Assembly: GCA_009786715.1 (NCBI GenBank)
Contig: WQRN01000002.1
Coordinates: forward strand, 1-52,489
DNA from: Treponema sp.
GTDB lineage: Bacteria; Spirochaetota; Spirochaetia; Treponematales; Breznakiellaceae
Direction of reading: 5' to 3'
DNA: 52,489 nt
Shown here: in pieces, positions 25,614 to 34,149 of the stretch
How positions within the stretch are numbered: the stretch's first letter is position 1
How the letters are laid out: every line of letters begins with the position of its first letter
Program-made: the position numbers and the translations under genes
Notes under the pieces: generated by a model
Database searches by the model: none
What the model saw: only the letters and a program-made list of their open reading frames with translations
Told to the model about the DNA's origin: nothing

Positions 25614-26618
25614 ATGGCAGTTTTAACTGTTTCCAATCTTTACAAGCGTTTCAATCTTGAGGCGGGTTTTTTTGCCCGGTTTGGGAGGTTCGTAAACGCT
25701 GTTAATGATATTTCCTTTGTAATCGGCAAAAATGAAGCGTACGGGCTTGTGGGCGAGTCGGGCTGCGGAAAGACAACAACGGCGCGAATGCTTGTCAGGA
25801 TGTATGAAGCCGATTCAGGAGAGATTTTATTTAATCATGGAGACGAAACTCTGGTTGTCTCATCTCTGAAAAAAGAAGCGCTCAGGAATTACCGCGAAAA
25901 GGTGCGCTATGTTTTTCAGGACCCGGCAAAATCTTTAAATCCGCGCATGAATATTTATGAAGTGCTGGTTTCAGGGTGCAGAAAACCGTTGAAGAAAAGA
26001 GGCATAAGTGAAAATGAGCTAAGACAGAAAGCGGCGGCAATTCTTGAAGAGGTAGGGCTTCAGGAAGGCGATTTGGAAAAAAGACCTTCGGAATTTTCAG
26101 GCGGGCAAAGGCAGCGTATTTCCATCGCGCGCGCGCTTTTGATGGAACCTGAAGTTTTAATCTGCGATGAAGTTGTCTCAGCTTTGGATGTTTCAATTCA
26201 GGGGCAGATTTTAAATTTGTTACTCGACATTCGCAAAAAAAGAAATATCTCATTTTTATTTATCGCGCACGATTTAAAAGTTGCCTGTTATTTTTGCGAT
26301 CGAATCGGCGTTATGTACAAGGGCGAATTAATGGAAGAAGCGGGAGCGCAGGATTTGTACCGCGAGGGGCTTCATCCTTATACAAAACTTTTATTTTCCT
26401 GCGCAAGCAGGGACTCGCAGGAGGCTCCTTCACAAGCGCAGACACGCAAAGGAAGCAAAGAAACAGTTAATGAAGGCGGATGTTCGTTTGCGTCGAGGTG
26501 CCCTAACGCGATACAGCGTTGTTTGAGCGAGCATCCGGTTTTGGAAAATATTAAAGACGGGCATTTGATCCGGTGTTTTAATCATGCTGCCTCAGGGCTT
26601 TCATCCGATAATCCGTAA
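25614..26618 (+). CDS. Oligopeptide/dipeptide ABC transporter ATP-binding protein (OppF/DppF type)
   Basis: 334 residues. Walker A GESGCGKTT, signature FSGGQRQRISIARALL, Walker B VLICDEVVSALD and switch His in FIAHDLK are all intact. The C-terminal oligopeptide-specific domain contains HPYTKLLFSCAS and the cysteine pattern CSFASRCPNAIQRC, which in this family can hold an iron-sulfur cluster. It energises import of peptides or similar ligands. The permease, binding protein and the partner ATPase are not nearby, so it must work with components encoded elsewhere. Its last 35 bases overlap the lhr start. Confidence 0.9.
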   Translation: MAVLTVSNLYKRFNLEAGFFARFGRFVNAVNDISFVIGKNEAYGLVGESGCGKTTTARMLVRMYEADSGEILFNHGDETLVVSSLKKEALRNYREKVRYVFQDPAKSLNPRMNIYEVLVSGCRKPLKKRGISENELRQKAAAILEEVGLQEGDLEKRPSEFSGGQRQRISIARALLMEPEVLICDEVVSALDVSIQGQILNLLLDIRKKRNISFLFIAHDLKVACYFCDRIGVMYKGELMEEAGAQDLYREGLHPYTKLLFSCASRDSQEAPSQAQTRKGSKETVNEGGCSFASRCPNAIQRCLSEHPVLENIKDGHLIRCFNHAASGLSSDNP

Positions 26619-29600
26619 TTGGTTTGCCGAAACATACGGCAAACCTACGGGCGTGCAGGCAGAAGCCTGGCCTTTGATAGAGAAAGGTGAAAATGTTCTC
26701 GCCATCGCGCCGACCGGAAGCGGTAAAACCTTAACGGCGTTCCTTTCAGCGATATCGCGTTTTTGTTCAGACGGCAATCAAAAATACAACGCGGAAAAAC
26801 TTTCCGTGTTGTATGTCTCGCCTCTTAAGGCGTTAAACGAAGATATTAAACGCAACCTTCTCATTCCGTTAGCGGCAATTAAAACGCGTTTTGAAAAAGA
26901 AGGATTGCCCTTTCCGTCCGTGCATGTGGAAACTCGTTCAGGCGATACTCCGCAATCCGCGCGCAGGCGGTTTTTTATCCATCCGCCGTCAATTTTGGCT
27001 CTTACGCCTGAAAGCCTTGCAATTATTCTTTTAAACCCAAAGAGCAGGCAGATTCTGTCCAATGTTAAATGCGTTATAATCGATGAAATCCATGCGCTTA
27101 TCGGCAATAAAAGAGGCGCGTACCTTTCCTGTCAGATCGACAGGCTTTCGCACATCGCGGGAGAATTTCAAAGAATCAGCCTTTCTGCGACTGTGCGAAA
27201 TCCGCAGGCAGCGGCCGATTTTACAGGCGGTATTGGAAGAAAAGTTCATATCGCCGCTGTACCGGCAGAAAAGAAAATTGAATTCAATGTTGAATATCCT
27301 GAAGTAATCGGTGACGGACAGCAGCCTGTTACGCGCTACACTCCTTTAATCAATTATATTTTACGGCGTATTTGGGAAGGCGCAACATTGCTTGTTTTTA
27401 CAGAATCGCGGCGGAGAACAGAACGCCTGTGTTATTTTCTAAACAATGAAGCTGCCGCGCTGTTTACGCGTCATGGCAGCCCTCCAGGCCGTGAAGCGAA
27501 CGCCGCTGTCGCTTACCCTCATCACGGCTCCCTATCAAAAGAACTTAGAAGAAGCGTAGAGAAAGGGCTTGCCGAAGGAAGGCTGCCGTGCGTAGTCGCT
27601 ACGGCTTCCCTTGAACTTGGAATAGATATCGGCGACATTGACGAAGTTGTTCTTGCAGGAAGCCCCGGCAGCGTTTCTCAAACCCTTCAGCGGATCGGGC
27701 GTTCAGGACACGGCGTTGGGCAGGTAAGCAAGGGAAAGCTTTTTGCCTTTCACAACATGGATCTGCTCATCGCGTCAGCTTTAAAAAGCGCGGTTGACGA
27801 TAAAGATATCGAAGAGATTTATCCGATCGAAAACCCTCAGGATATACTTGCACAGCTTGTACTTGCCCTATGTTCTGAAAAAGAAAGAAATATCGAAGAA
27901 CTTTACTCGTTAATAAAAACTTTTTATATATTCAGAACGCTTAGTTACGATACATATTTTCGCGTTGTGCGTATGCTGGCAGGTCTTGGAAATAACGGCA
28001 GGCTTCGTGATGTTAAACCGCGTATTTGGCTGGATAAGATCGAAGAAAAAATCGGCGTGCTGGACGGGACTACTACCCTCCTGTACACATCGAGCGGCGT
28101 TATCGCGAACAAGGGGCTGTATTCTCTTCGCCTTGCGGACGGCACAAAAATCGGCGAACTTGACGAAGAGTTCGTTTGGGAGCGTTCAATCGGAGACCGT
28201 TTTGATTTCGGCGCGCGCGGCTGGTCTATTACAAACATAACTTCCGAAGCTGTAGAAGTTGTTCCGCTTGAGAAAAAATCGGATTATATTCCGTTCTGGA
28301 AAGCGGAACTTTCTTTTAGAAGCGATAATTTAACGGAAAGACTGCTTTCCATTCTTGATGAATACAATAAAATAAAATGCGTTACAAGCAATTTGGGAGA
28401 ACAGGCGGCTAACGCGTTAAAAGATTTTCTAGATTTACAATGCGCCTCCCAAAGAGGTATTGCGTTACCTGACAATAAAAATATTGTAATAGAGATAATT
28501 ACCGGGACAGAACTTAACAGGGATTTTTGCTCTGTAGTTTTACACAGTTTCCGAGGCGGAAAAATAAATTATCCTTTATCCCTTGCCCTAAGCGCTGAAC
28601 TTGAAGAAATAGTAAAATTGCGCGTTGCCGGTTTTTCCAGTGACAATAACATACTCTTTTTAATTCCCCGCCTCGGCGCACAAGAAGCGGGCGCAAACGC
28701 GATCGAAGATATTATGCGAAGAGCTCTATCCGCGCTTGCAAGAACGGAATCAGGCTCCATTACACAGGCGGAAAGGCTTTTTAGAAACCGCCTTGAGTCT
28801 TCGGGGGTTTTCGGCGCAAACTTCCGCGAAGCCGCGGAAAGAAGCATGCTTCTTCCAAAAGCGCCGTTCGGCAAACGGACACCGCTTTGGATTATGCGCC
28901 AGCGCTCCAAGAGGCTGTTTGATTCCGCGGCAGGCGAAGACGGGTTTCCCGTTACCGCGGAAGCATGGAGAAGCTGCCTTGTTGATATTTTCGACATGAA
29001 CGGTTTTAAAGATTTGGTTCTTGCAATAAACGACGCCAGTGTTAATGTGTCATTTTTTAAAACTGTGTCTCCAAGCCCGTTTTCAAGAGATGTTGTAAGA
29101 GAAGAAACAAATACTTTCATGTACGAATACGATGAAAGAAAAGACCTTGCAAGAAGCGGCACAAGCGCAACACTTTCGGATAAGGTTATTGAAGAAGCGG
29201 TTAACAACAGCGCGTTACGACCTGCGTTTAAAAATGAAGTTGTTAAAAGTTTTACAAGCCGCCTGCGAAGAGAAATAAACGGTTACGCGCCTGAAGATGT
29301 TATTTCCCTTTCTGAATGGGTAAAGGAACGCGCAGCGATCCCTCATGATGAATGGCAGATTCTATGCGGCGTAATGCCGCAGACGTTAATAGAAAAAATT
29401 GATGATTGTAAAATTAAAACGACTACGCGTAACGGAGCGTCTGTCGCCTCAATTGTACACCGCGAAATGGAAGATATTTGGCTTAACGAGCCTTTAAGCC
29501 TATTAGGCCAGTGGCTCCGTTATGAAGGCCCTGTTTCCGTTGAACGCATATGCGCCGTTTTCGGGGTAACGGAAACAGAGGCGAAAGACGCAGCTCTCGC

Positions 29601-30972
29601 GCTTTTTGAAGTTGACGAAGCCGTATGCGATGTGGAAATACCCTCAGATTCAGAAGGCAAGACGCTTTCATCATTAATTTGCGACCGTGAAAACCTTGAA
29701 CTTCTTTTACGCCTCTCGCGCAAAAAAGAACGCCCTGTTATTAAAGAAAGACAATCATGTTTGCTTGCTCCCTTCCTCGCCCTTCGCCAGGGGCTTTGCG
29801 CTAATTCTGCAGAAACTTTTGAAAAAACATTATACGCATGGACAGCGCCTGTAAAGTTATGGGAAACTGAAATCCTTTTAGCAAGGAATCGAACCTACGA
29901 TCCGGACAAACTAGACCGCATGATACGCGAAGGGCAAATAGTCTGGTACGGCGCAGGAAAAGAAAAAATAGGTTTTTGCCGCGGCGAAGATTTAGATTTG
30001 ATTTTCGAAAACAAAAAAAACGAAGATGGTACGGAAATGGCGCGTCTTTCGGCGTCAGAGTTTTTTAACAGGCCGCGCGATTTTTGGGAAATTAAAAACG
30101 AGCTGAACACAGACAGCCGCTCCTGCGCCAAGGCGTTATGGCAGGAGGCATGGAATGGAAACCTCAGCGCGGATTCATTTATTCCCGCTAGAAGGGGTCT
30201 TGAGTTCGGTTTTATCCCAAAAGATATTGAAATGCCTCAGAATACTGAAAGCCCGCGCCCGTTTGGAAGACAGAGGCGCATCCCCGGAGCGTTAAAAAAT
30301 CTTTGGAAAACAGGCGCGCCTGTTCATGGAAACTGGTTTTCCCTTCTGATGGACGATACGCAAATCGATCCAATCGAAGAAGACGCTATTAACCGCGACC
30401 GCGTAAGACTTTTATTAAACCGCTGGGGAATTCTTTGCCGCCCTCTTTTTGAACATGAAGCGCCTGTATTTTCATGGTCGAAACTGTTACCTGCAATGCG
30501 AAAGATGGAACTCGCAGGCGAACTTGTAACAGGAAGATTTTTTGCAGGCATTAATTCTCTTCAGTTCGCCTCCCCGTCAATCGCCTCGCAGCTTGAACAG
30601 GCGGAAAGTTTTGACGGCATTTACTGGATGAACGCCGCAGACCCTGCAAGCCTTGCAGGCCTTGAAATTGAAGAGCTTGGATATAAGTTATGCGCAAGAA
30701 GCTCAGGTAACAGACTGTATTTTAAAGGCGCAGCATTAATCGCCGTCTGTGCCAAAAACGGCAAAGAGCTGCAAATTTTAATAGAAACGGACGATCCTTG
30801 CATCGGCGAATTAATCGCGCTTTTAAAATTACCACGGACAAGAAGCGTAATGCCGGAAAAGAAAATTGTTGTAGAAAAAATTAACGGACAGGATTGCGCG
30901 AAAAGCGTTTTCGCGGAAAGTTTTATAAACTCAGGATTTGTAAGCGACCGCGGGAAATTAATTTTTTGGTAA
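26584..30972 (+). CDS. lhr: Lhr-type large ATP-dependent DNA helicase
   Basis: 1462-residue superfamily 2 helicase involved in DNA repair. The Lhr core carries Walker A APTGSGKT (near residue 42), YVSPLKALNED, TPESLAIIL, the DEIH box (IIDEIHAL), LSATVRNP, YPHHGSLS, TASLELGIDIG and QRIGRSGH, followed by the winged-helix and Lhr-specific beta-sheet region to about 870. The remaining 600 residues match the Lhr-CTD of long bacterial Lhr proteins, with an HTH-like segment near LRYEGPVSVERICAVFG. The start overlaps the ABC ATPase gene by 35 bases. Full length, no frameshift seen. Confidence 0.93.
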   Translation: MLPQGFHPIIRNWFAETYGKPTGVQAEAWPLIEKGENVLAIAPTGSGKTLTAFLSAISRFCSDGNQKYNAEKLSVLYVSPLKALNEDIKRNLLIPLAAIKTRFEKEGLPFPSVHVETRSGDTPQSARRRFFIHPPSILALTPESLAIILLNPKSRQILSNVKCVIIDEIHALIGNKRGAYLSCQIDRLSHIAGEFQRISLSATVRNPQAAADFTGGIGRKVHIAAVPAEKKIEFNVEYPEVIGDGQQPVTRYTPLINYILRRIWEGATLLVFTESRRRTERLCYFLNNEAAALFTRHGSPPGREANAAVAYPHHGSLSKELRRSVEKGLAEGRLPCVVATASLELGIDIGDIDEVVLAGSPGSVSQTLQRIGRSGHGVGQVSKGKLFAFHNMDLLIASALKSAVDDKDIEEIYPIENPQDILAQLVLALCSEKERNIEELYSLIKTFYIFRTLSYDTYFRVVRMLAGLGNNGRLRDVKPRIWLDKIEEKIGVLDGTTTLLYTSSGVIANKGLYSLRLADGTKIGELDEEFVWERSIGDRFDFGARGWSITNITSEAVEVVPLEKKSDYIPFWKAELSFRSDNLTERLLSILDEYNKIKCVTSNLGEQAANALKDFLDLQCASQRGIALPDNKNIVIEIITGTELNRDFCSVVLHSFRGGKINYPLSLALSAELEEIVKLRVAGFSSDNNILFLIPRLGAQEAGANAIEDIMRRALSALARTESGSITQAERLFRNRLESSGVFGANFREAAERSMLLPKAPFGKRTPLWIMRQRSKRLFDSAAGEDGFPVTAEAWRSCLVDIFDMNGFKDLVLAINDASVNVSFFKTVSPSPFSRDVVREETNTFMYEYDERKDLARSGTSATLSDKVIEEAVNNSALRPAFKNEVVKSFTSRLRREINGYAPEDVISLSEWVKERAAIPHDEWQILCGVMPQTLIEKIDDCKIKTTTRNGASVASIVHREMEDIWLNEPLSLLGQWLRYEGPVSVERICAVFGVTETEAKDAALALFEVDEAVCDVEIPSDSEGKTLSSLICDRENLELLLRLSRKKERPVIKERQSCLLAPFLALRQGLCANSAETFEKTLYAWTAPVKLWETEILLARNRTYDPDKLDRMIREGQIVWYGAGKEKIGFCRGEDLDLIFENKKNEDGTEMARLSASEFFNRPRDFWEIKNELNTDSRSCAKALWQEAWNGNLSADSFIPARRGLEFGFIPKDIEMPQNTESPRPFGRQRRIPGALKNLWKTGAPVHGNWFSLLMDDTQIDPIEEDAINRDRVRLLLNRWGILCRPLFEHEAPVFSWSKLLPAMRKMELAGELVTGRFFAGINSLQFASPSIASQLEQAESFDGIYWMNAADPASLAGLEIEELGYKLCARSSGNRLYFKGAALIAVCAKNGKELQILIETDDPCIGELIALLKLPRTRSVMPEKKIVVEKINGQDCAKSVFAESFINSGFVSDRGKLIFW

Positions 30973-30997
30973 TGCGTATTCCAAATAAATAAAATAC

Positions 30998-31026
30998 TTG
31001 ACTTAATGTAATTATATGTATAAAAT
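30998..31026 (+). promoter_or_regulatory. Promoter of the GGDEF gene
   Basis: TTGACT (30998-31003), 17-bp spacer, TAAAAT (31021-31026), then a 54-base AT-rich leader that contains two copies of GGAGATAATATA (31055-31066 and 31068-31079), each carrying a potential Shine-Dalgarno. Confidence 0.5.
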
Positions 31027-31080
31027 TAAAAATCATTATTAATATGACGAAATAGGAGATAATATAGGGAGATAATATAT

Positions 31081-32226
31081 ATGAATACATTGTTATATAA
31101 ATGGCGTTATTATTCACTTGGATTTGATGAATACATAAAATGTATGGACAGAGCATTTAAAGACAATGTTTACAGGTTATTCTTGGCAAATAGAACGGTT
31201 ACTATATTTGCGCTTATTTTTACCATTTATCCGTTATTTGTCGCTAAGAATTATTTCAACGCGCTCTTTTATATCGGCACATCAATTATCGCTTTATTTT
31301 TTACCATTTATTCTAATAATTTATATAACCAACAAAAGCATGGGAAAATATTTAAAAAACAATTTATTTATTTTTTAATAACATTATACTATATAAATGT
31401 AATTGTGTTTGGCATATATTTAGGTATTTGGGCAAATCCGGGAAAATACGCAGTATCATTTATGGGTATTCTGATATGCGCATTATTTCTGTTTAATATA
31501 TCACCAATGGCTTTTTTAATGCATACGATAAGCGCAATGGCAATATTTATAGTTATTACCATTTTAGTAAAGCCTCTTGATTGCAGTATTATGGACATAA
31601 CAAATTGTCTTTTTGCCGGATTATTGGGTTTGTATTTTGGATGGCAAATTATAACACACAGGATAACATCAACTTTAACCATACATGAGCTGGAAAATGA
31701 ACGTAATAATTATTTAGATCAAAGCACTATAGATGAATTAACACAATTAAAAAACCGCAGAGATTTTATGCAGACTTTTCAAAGATTTATAGCTAATCCC
31801 CGTCAGTCAGATAATTATTTATGCCTCGCAATTATGGACATAGACTTTTTCAAGCACTATAACGACTACTATGGGCATCCTAAGGGCGATGAATGTCTGC
31901 GCAATATAGGTAAAGCTTTAAATAGTATTAATGAAAACATGAATATTTATGTTTCAAGAATTGGCGGCGAAGAATTTGCAATGTTATGGTTTGAAAAAGA
32001 CGCTCTCAACGCGCAAGAGATTGCCGCAAAAGTTAATCAGACGATACGGGATTTAAACATAAAACATGAACATTCAGAAATAGCTCCGTATGTTACTATT
32101 AGTATTGGAGTTCATATATCTCCTTGCGGAAAAATAAATGATAAACAGATTTTATATGATCTGGCTGATAAAGCGCTATATGCCGCAAAAACAAGAGGCC
32201 GTAATTGCGCAGTTGTCAATTCATAA
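31081..32226 (+). CDS. Membrane-bound diguanylate cyclase (GGDEF)
   Basis: 381 residues. The first 200 carry about six membrane helices (for example TVTIFALIFTIYPLFV and FIVITILV) with no recognised sensor name. A short coiled linker leads to a GGDEF domain of about 165 residues: TQLKNRRDF, IMDIDFFKHYND, the active-site GGEEF, and ADKALYAAKTRGRN. It makes cyclic di-GMP. The allosteric RxxD site expected five residues before GGEEF is missing (NIYVSRIGGEEF), so product inhibition may be absent. GGGAG lies nine bases before the start. The gene is AT-rich compared with lhr upstream. Confidence 0.88.
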   Translation: MNTLLYKWRYYSLGFDEYIKCMDRAFKDNVYRLFLANRTVTIFALIFTIYPLFVAKNYFNALFYIGTSIIALFFTIYSNNLYNQQKHGKIFKKQFIYFLITLYYINVIVFGIYLGIWANPGKYAVSFMGILICALFLFNISPMAFLMHTISAMAIFIVITILVKPLDCSIMDITNCLFAGLLGLYFGWQIITHRITSTLTIHELENERNNYLDQSTIDELTQLKNRRDFMQTFQRFIANPRQSDNYLCLAIMDIDFFKHYNDYYGHPKGDECLRNIGKALNSINENMNIYVSRIGGEEFAMLWFEKDALNAQEIAAKVNQTIRDLNIKHEHSEIAPYVTISIGVHISPCGKINDKQILYDLADKALYAAKTRGRNCAVVNS

Positions 32227-32251
32227 TGAAATAATATTAAAAACAAATTAG

Positions 32252-32275
32252 AAATAGTCAAAAATGTTCATTTTT
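32252..32275 (+). repeat. 24-bp direct repeat, copy 1 (candidate operator)
   Basis: A near-identical copy (22 of 24 bases; differences at positions 7 and 14) lies at 33011-33034. The shared core is GTTCATTTTT. Copy 1 ends 59 bases before the GyrI-like gene start. Confidence 0.65.
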
Positions 32276-32334
32276 GCTTTAATAATTTAATTATAATTCC
32301 TGTATAAAGAATAATAAGTCAGGGAGGAATTAAT

Positions 32335-32985
32335 ATGAAAGCAAAAATTATAAAAAAACCGGCGATTAAGCTGGCAGGTTTTCTTTTGAAGACAAAAGAA
32401 TTAACTAGTTTTAGTTTAAGCAGGTTTAGTGTTAAGGAATTGACATCGTATTTTTGGCATGATTGTATAACTAACGGCAGTTTACAGAAATTAAACAATG
32501 AACCGTTTATAAAAAACAATAATCAATACGGCATTTGCGTTCCGGTAGAAAAGGGAGATCATGAATTTGAATATGTTATTGGAATTGAAGTTAAAGACGG
32601 CGCAGATATACCTAAAGAATATCATGTATGTACTATACCGGAAGTTATGTATGCTGTTTTTAGAACAAAGCCGGCAGACAATAATAATTTTGCGAATGTA
32701 ATTGATCGCGCATGGGTAAGTATTATTATGGATTGGCTTCCAAAATCCGGGTATGAATATTTGGATAATAAAGCCGATTTTTGTTTTTACGATGCGCGTT
32801 ATAATAATAAAAAATCGAATGTTTGCGAGATTTATCTTCCTGTTATAAAAAAACTGCCTAATAAATCATTAATAAATGAAAAAACAGAAACAAAGAAATG
32901 TAAAAATTGTTTAAGAAGAGTTGATGTTCATTATAACAGATGTCCGTATTGCAGAAGAGATGATTTTCAATTTGATAGTAATTGA
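32335..32985 (+). CDS. Stand-alone GyrI-like effector-binding protein with zinc ribbon
   Basis: 216 residues, cytoplasmic. Residues about 1-165 look like the GyrI/AraC effector-binding (SOUL-like) fold: IKKPAIKLAGF opening, then GDHEFEYVIGIEVKDGADIP, VCTIPEVMYAVF and WLPKSGYEYLDNKADFCFYD, the pattern seen in small-molecule-binding domains of AraC and MerR regulators. A C-terminal zinc ribbon (CKNCLRRVDVHYNRCPYC, about 185-203) is added. GGGAGG gives a strong start. It precedes the AraC-GH11 gene by 107 bases. I infer a ligand-binding partner or a domain split off from an AraC-GyrI ancestor. Confidence 0.75.
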   Translation: MKAKIIKKPAIKLAGFLLKTKELTSFSLSRFSVKELTSYFWHDCITNGSLQKLNNEPFIKNNNQYGICVPVEKGDHEFEYVIGIEVKDGADIPKEYHVCTIPEVMYAVFRTKPADNNNFANVIDRAWVSIIMDWLPKSGYEYLDNKADFCFYDARYNNKKSNVCEIYLPVIKKLPNKSLINEKTETKKCKNCLRRVDVHYNRCPYCRRDDFQFDSN

Positions 32986-33010
32986 ATATAGAAAATAAAG
33001 AAAATATATT

Positions 33011-33034
33011 AAATAGACAAAAAAGTTCATTTTT
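33011..33034 (+). repeat. 24-bp direct repeat, copy 2 (candidate operator)
   Basis: Second copy of the element at 32252-32275, ending 58 bases before the AraC-GH11 start. It partly overlaps a 7-bp inverted repeat, TTATCAT (33033-33039) and ATGATAA (33058-33064). Confidence 0.65.
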
Positions 33035-33092
33035 ATCATTTATTAATAATAAAATTTATGATAATATACATATAAGGAATAAAGGTTATTTT

Positions 33093-34130
33093 ATGTATAA
33101 AAATGATAAATTATTAGAAAATGTTTTAAACGAAATTGAAGCCGGGCTAAAGGCGGATATTGACACCGAATATCTTGCGGAAAGATTTGCCGTATCATCA
33201 ACTCATTTACGGTTGCTTTTTAAGTCGGCGTTCGGTCAAACTATCGGTTCGTATATTCGTTCCAGAAAGATGGCGGTAAGCATTGAAGATCTTCTTGGAA
33301 CTAACTTGAATGTTCTGGATATTGCTTACGATTACGGACTTGACTATGAACAATCATATATCAGGGCTTTTAAACGGGAATACGGACTAACTCCCGGCGA
33401 AATGCGTAAATCAAAATCAGATAAAATAATAAGAAAAACTTCCCCCTTATGTTTATATGATCGTATCAATTTGACAAATACGGATTTACAAGGTATTGAT
33501 GCCATTAAAACAACGCAAAGCGGAATTCGCGGCGCTTATAATTTTGAAACATGGTATGACACAGGAAATATCGCAATGTCATTGACAAACGGCGGAGGTT
33601 TTAAATGCAAGTGGACAAACGCAGGCGATGCGATTTTCCGCACAGGTAAACATTTTGATGAACTTTTAACACATTCACAAATTGGAAATATAGAAGTCGA
33701 TTATGGAATCAGCTTTTTAAGCCGGGGCGGTTCATATCTGGGTGTTTACGGCTGGACGATTGAGCCATTAGTTGAATTTTATATAGTAGAAAACGGATTA
33801 ATCAGCAGTTTTGATTACATGGATCGTAAAGCATTTATCAATATAAACGAAGGTTCTTATAAAATATATGAATTTAATAAAAAAAAGTCGCCTTCAATTA
33901 TAGGTATAAACGACTTTAAACAATACTGGAGTGTACGTACAAATAACCGCTCAAGCGGAACAGTGAATGTAAGTGAACATTTTAACACATGGGAAAAATT
34001 GGGTATGCGTCTTGGAAAAATACACGAAATCTCATCTTTCGTAGAAGGGATTCAAAGTTCCGGAGCCGCAGAAGTTTATCGTAATATATTATCATTGGAT
34101 AAAAAAGCCATAAAGAAAAAAAGCGCATAA
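33093..34130 (+). CDS. AraC-type DNA-binding domain fused to a GH11 xylanase domain
   Basis: 345 residues, no signal peptide. Residues 1-108 are an AraC/XylS double helix-turn-helix (EYLAERFAVSSTHLRLLFK; IAYDYGLDYEQSYIRAFKRE; YGLTPGEMRK). Residues about 145-335 match glycoside hydrolase family 11 through most of the fold: FETWYDTGN, KWTNAGDAIFRTGK, IGNIEVDYG, GSYLGVYGW, PLVEFYIV with nucleophile Glu228, the thumb SPSI, FKQYWSVR, VNVSEHF and FVEGIQSSG with acid/base Glu318. The start is the ATG at 33093 (AAAGG seven bases upstream); a TTG at 32982 would add 37 Asn/Lys-rich residues and is less likely. I infer a regulator sensing or cleaving xylo-oligosaccharides in the cytoplasm. Confidence 0.88.
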   Translation: MYKNDKLLENVLNEIEAGLKADIDTEYLAERFAVSSTHLRLLFKSAFGQTIGSYIRSRKMAVSIEDLLGTNLNVLDIAYDYGLDYEQSYIRAFKREYGLTPGEMRKSKSDKIIRKTSPLCLYDRINLTNTDLQGIDAIKTTQSGIRGAYNFETWYDTGNIAMSLTNGGGFKCKWTNAGDAIFRTGKHFDELLTHSQIGNIEVDYGISFLSRGGSYLGVYGWTIEPLVEFYIVENGLISSFDYMDRKAFININEGSYKIYEFNKKKSPSIIGINDFKQYWSVRTNNRSSGTVNVSEHFNTWEKLGMRLGKIHEISSFVEGIQSSGAAEVYRNILSLDKKAIKKKSA

Positions 34131-34149
34131 AAAAAGGAGTTGGTAATCA

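Noticed and set aside
32982..33092. TTG start of the AraC-GH11 gene overlapping the previous stop
   Set aside because: It would add 37 Asn/Lys-rich residues without family support and would run through the 24-bp repeat; the ATG at 33093 has a Shine-Dalgarno.
33510..34100. The GH11 domain being a secreted xylanase with a separate start
   Set aside because: No signal peptide or start signal occurs at the domain boundary and the frame is continuous with the AraC domain.
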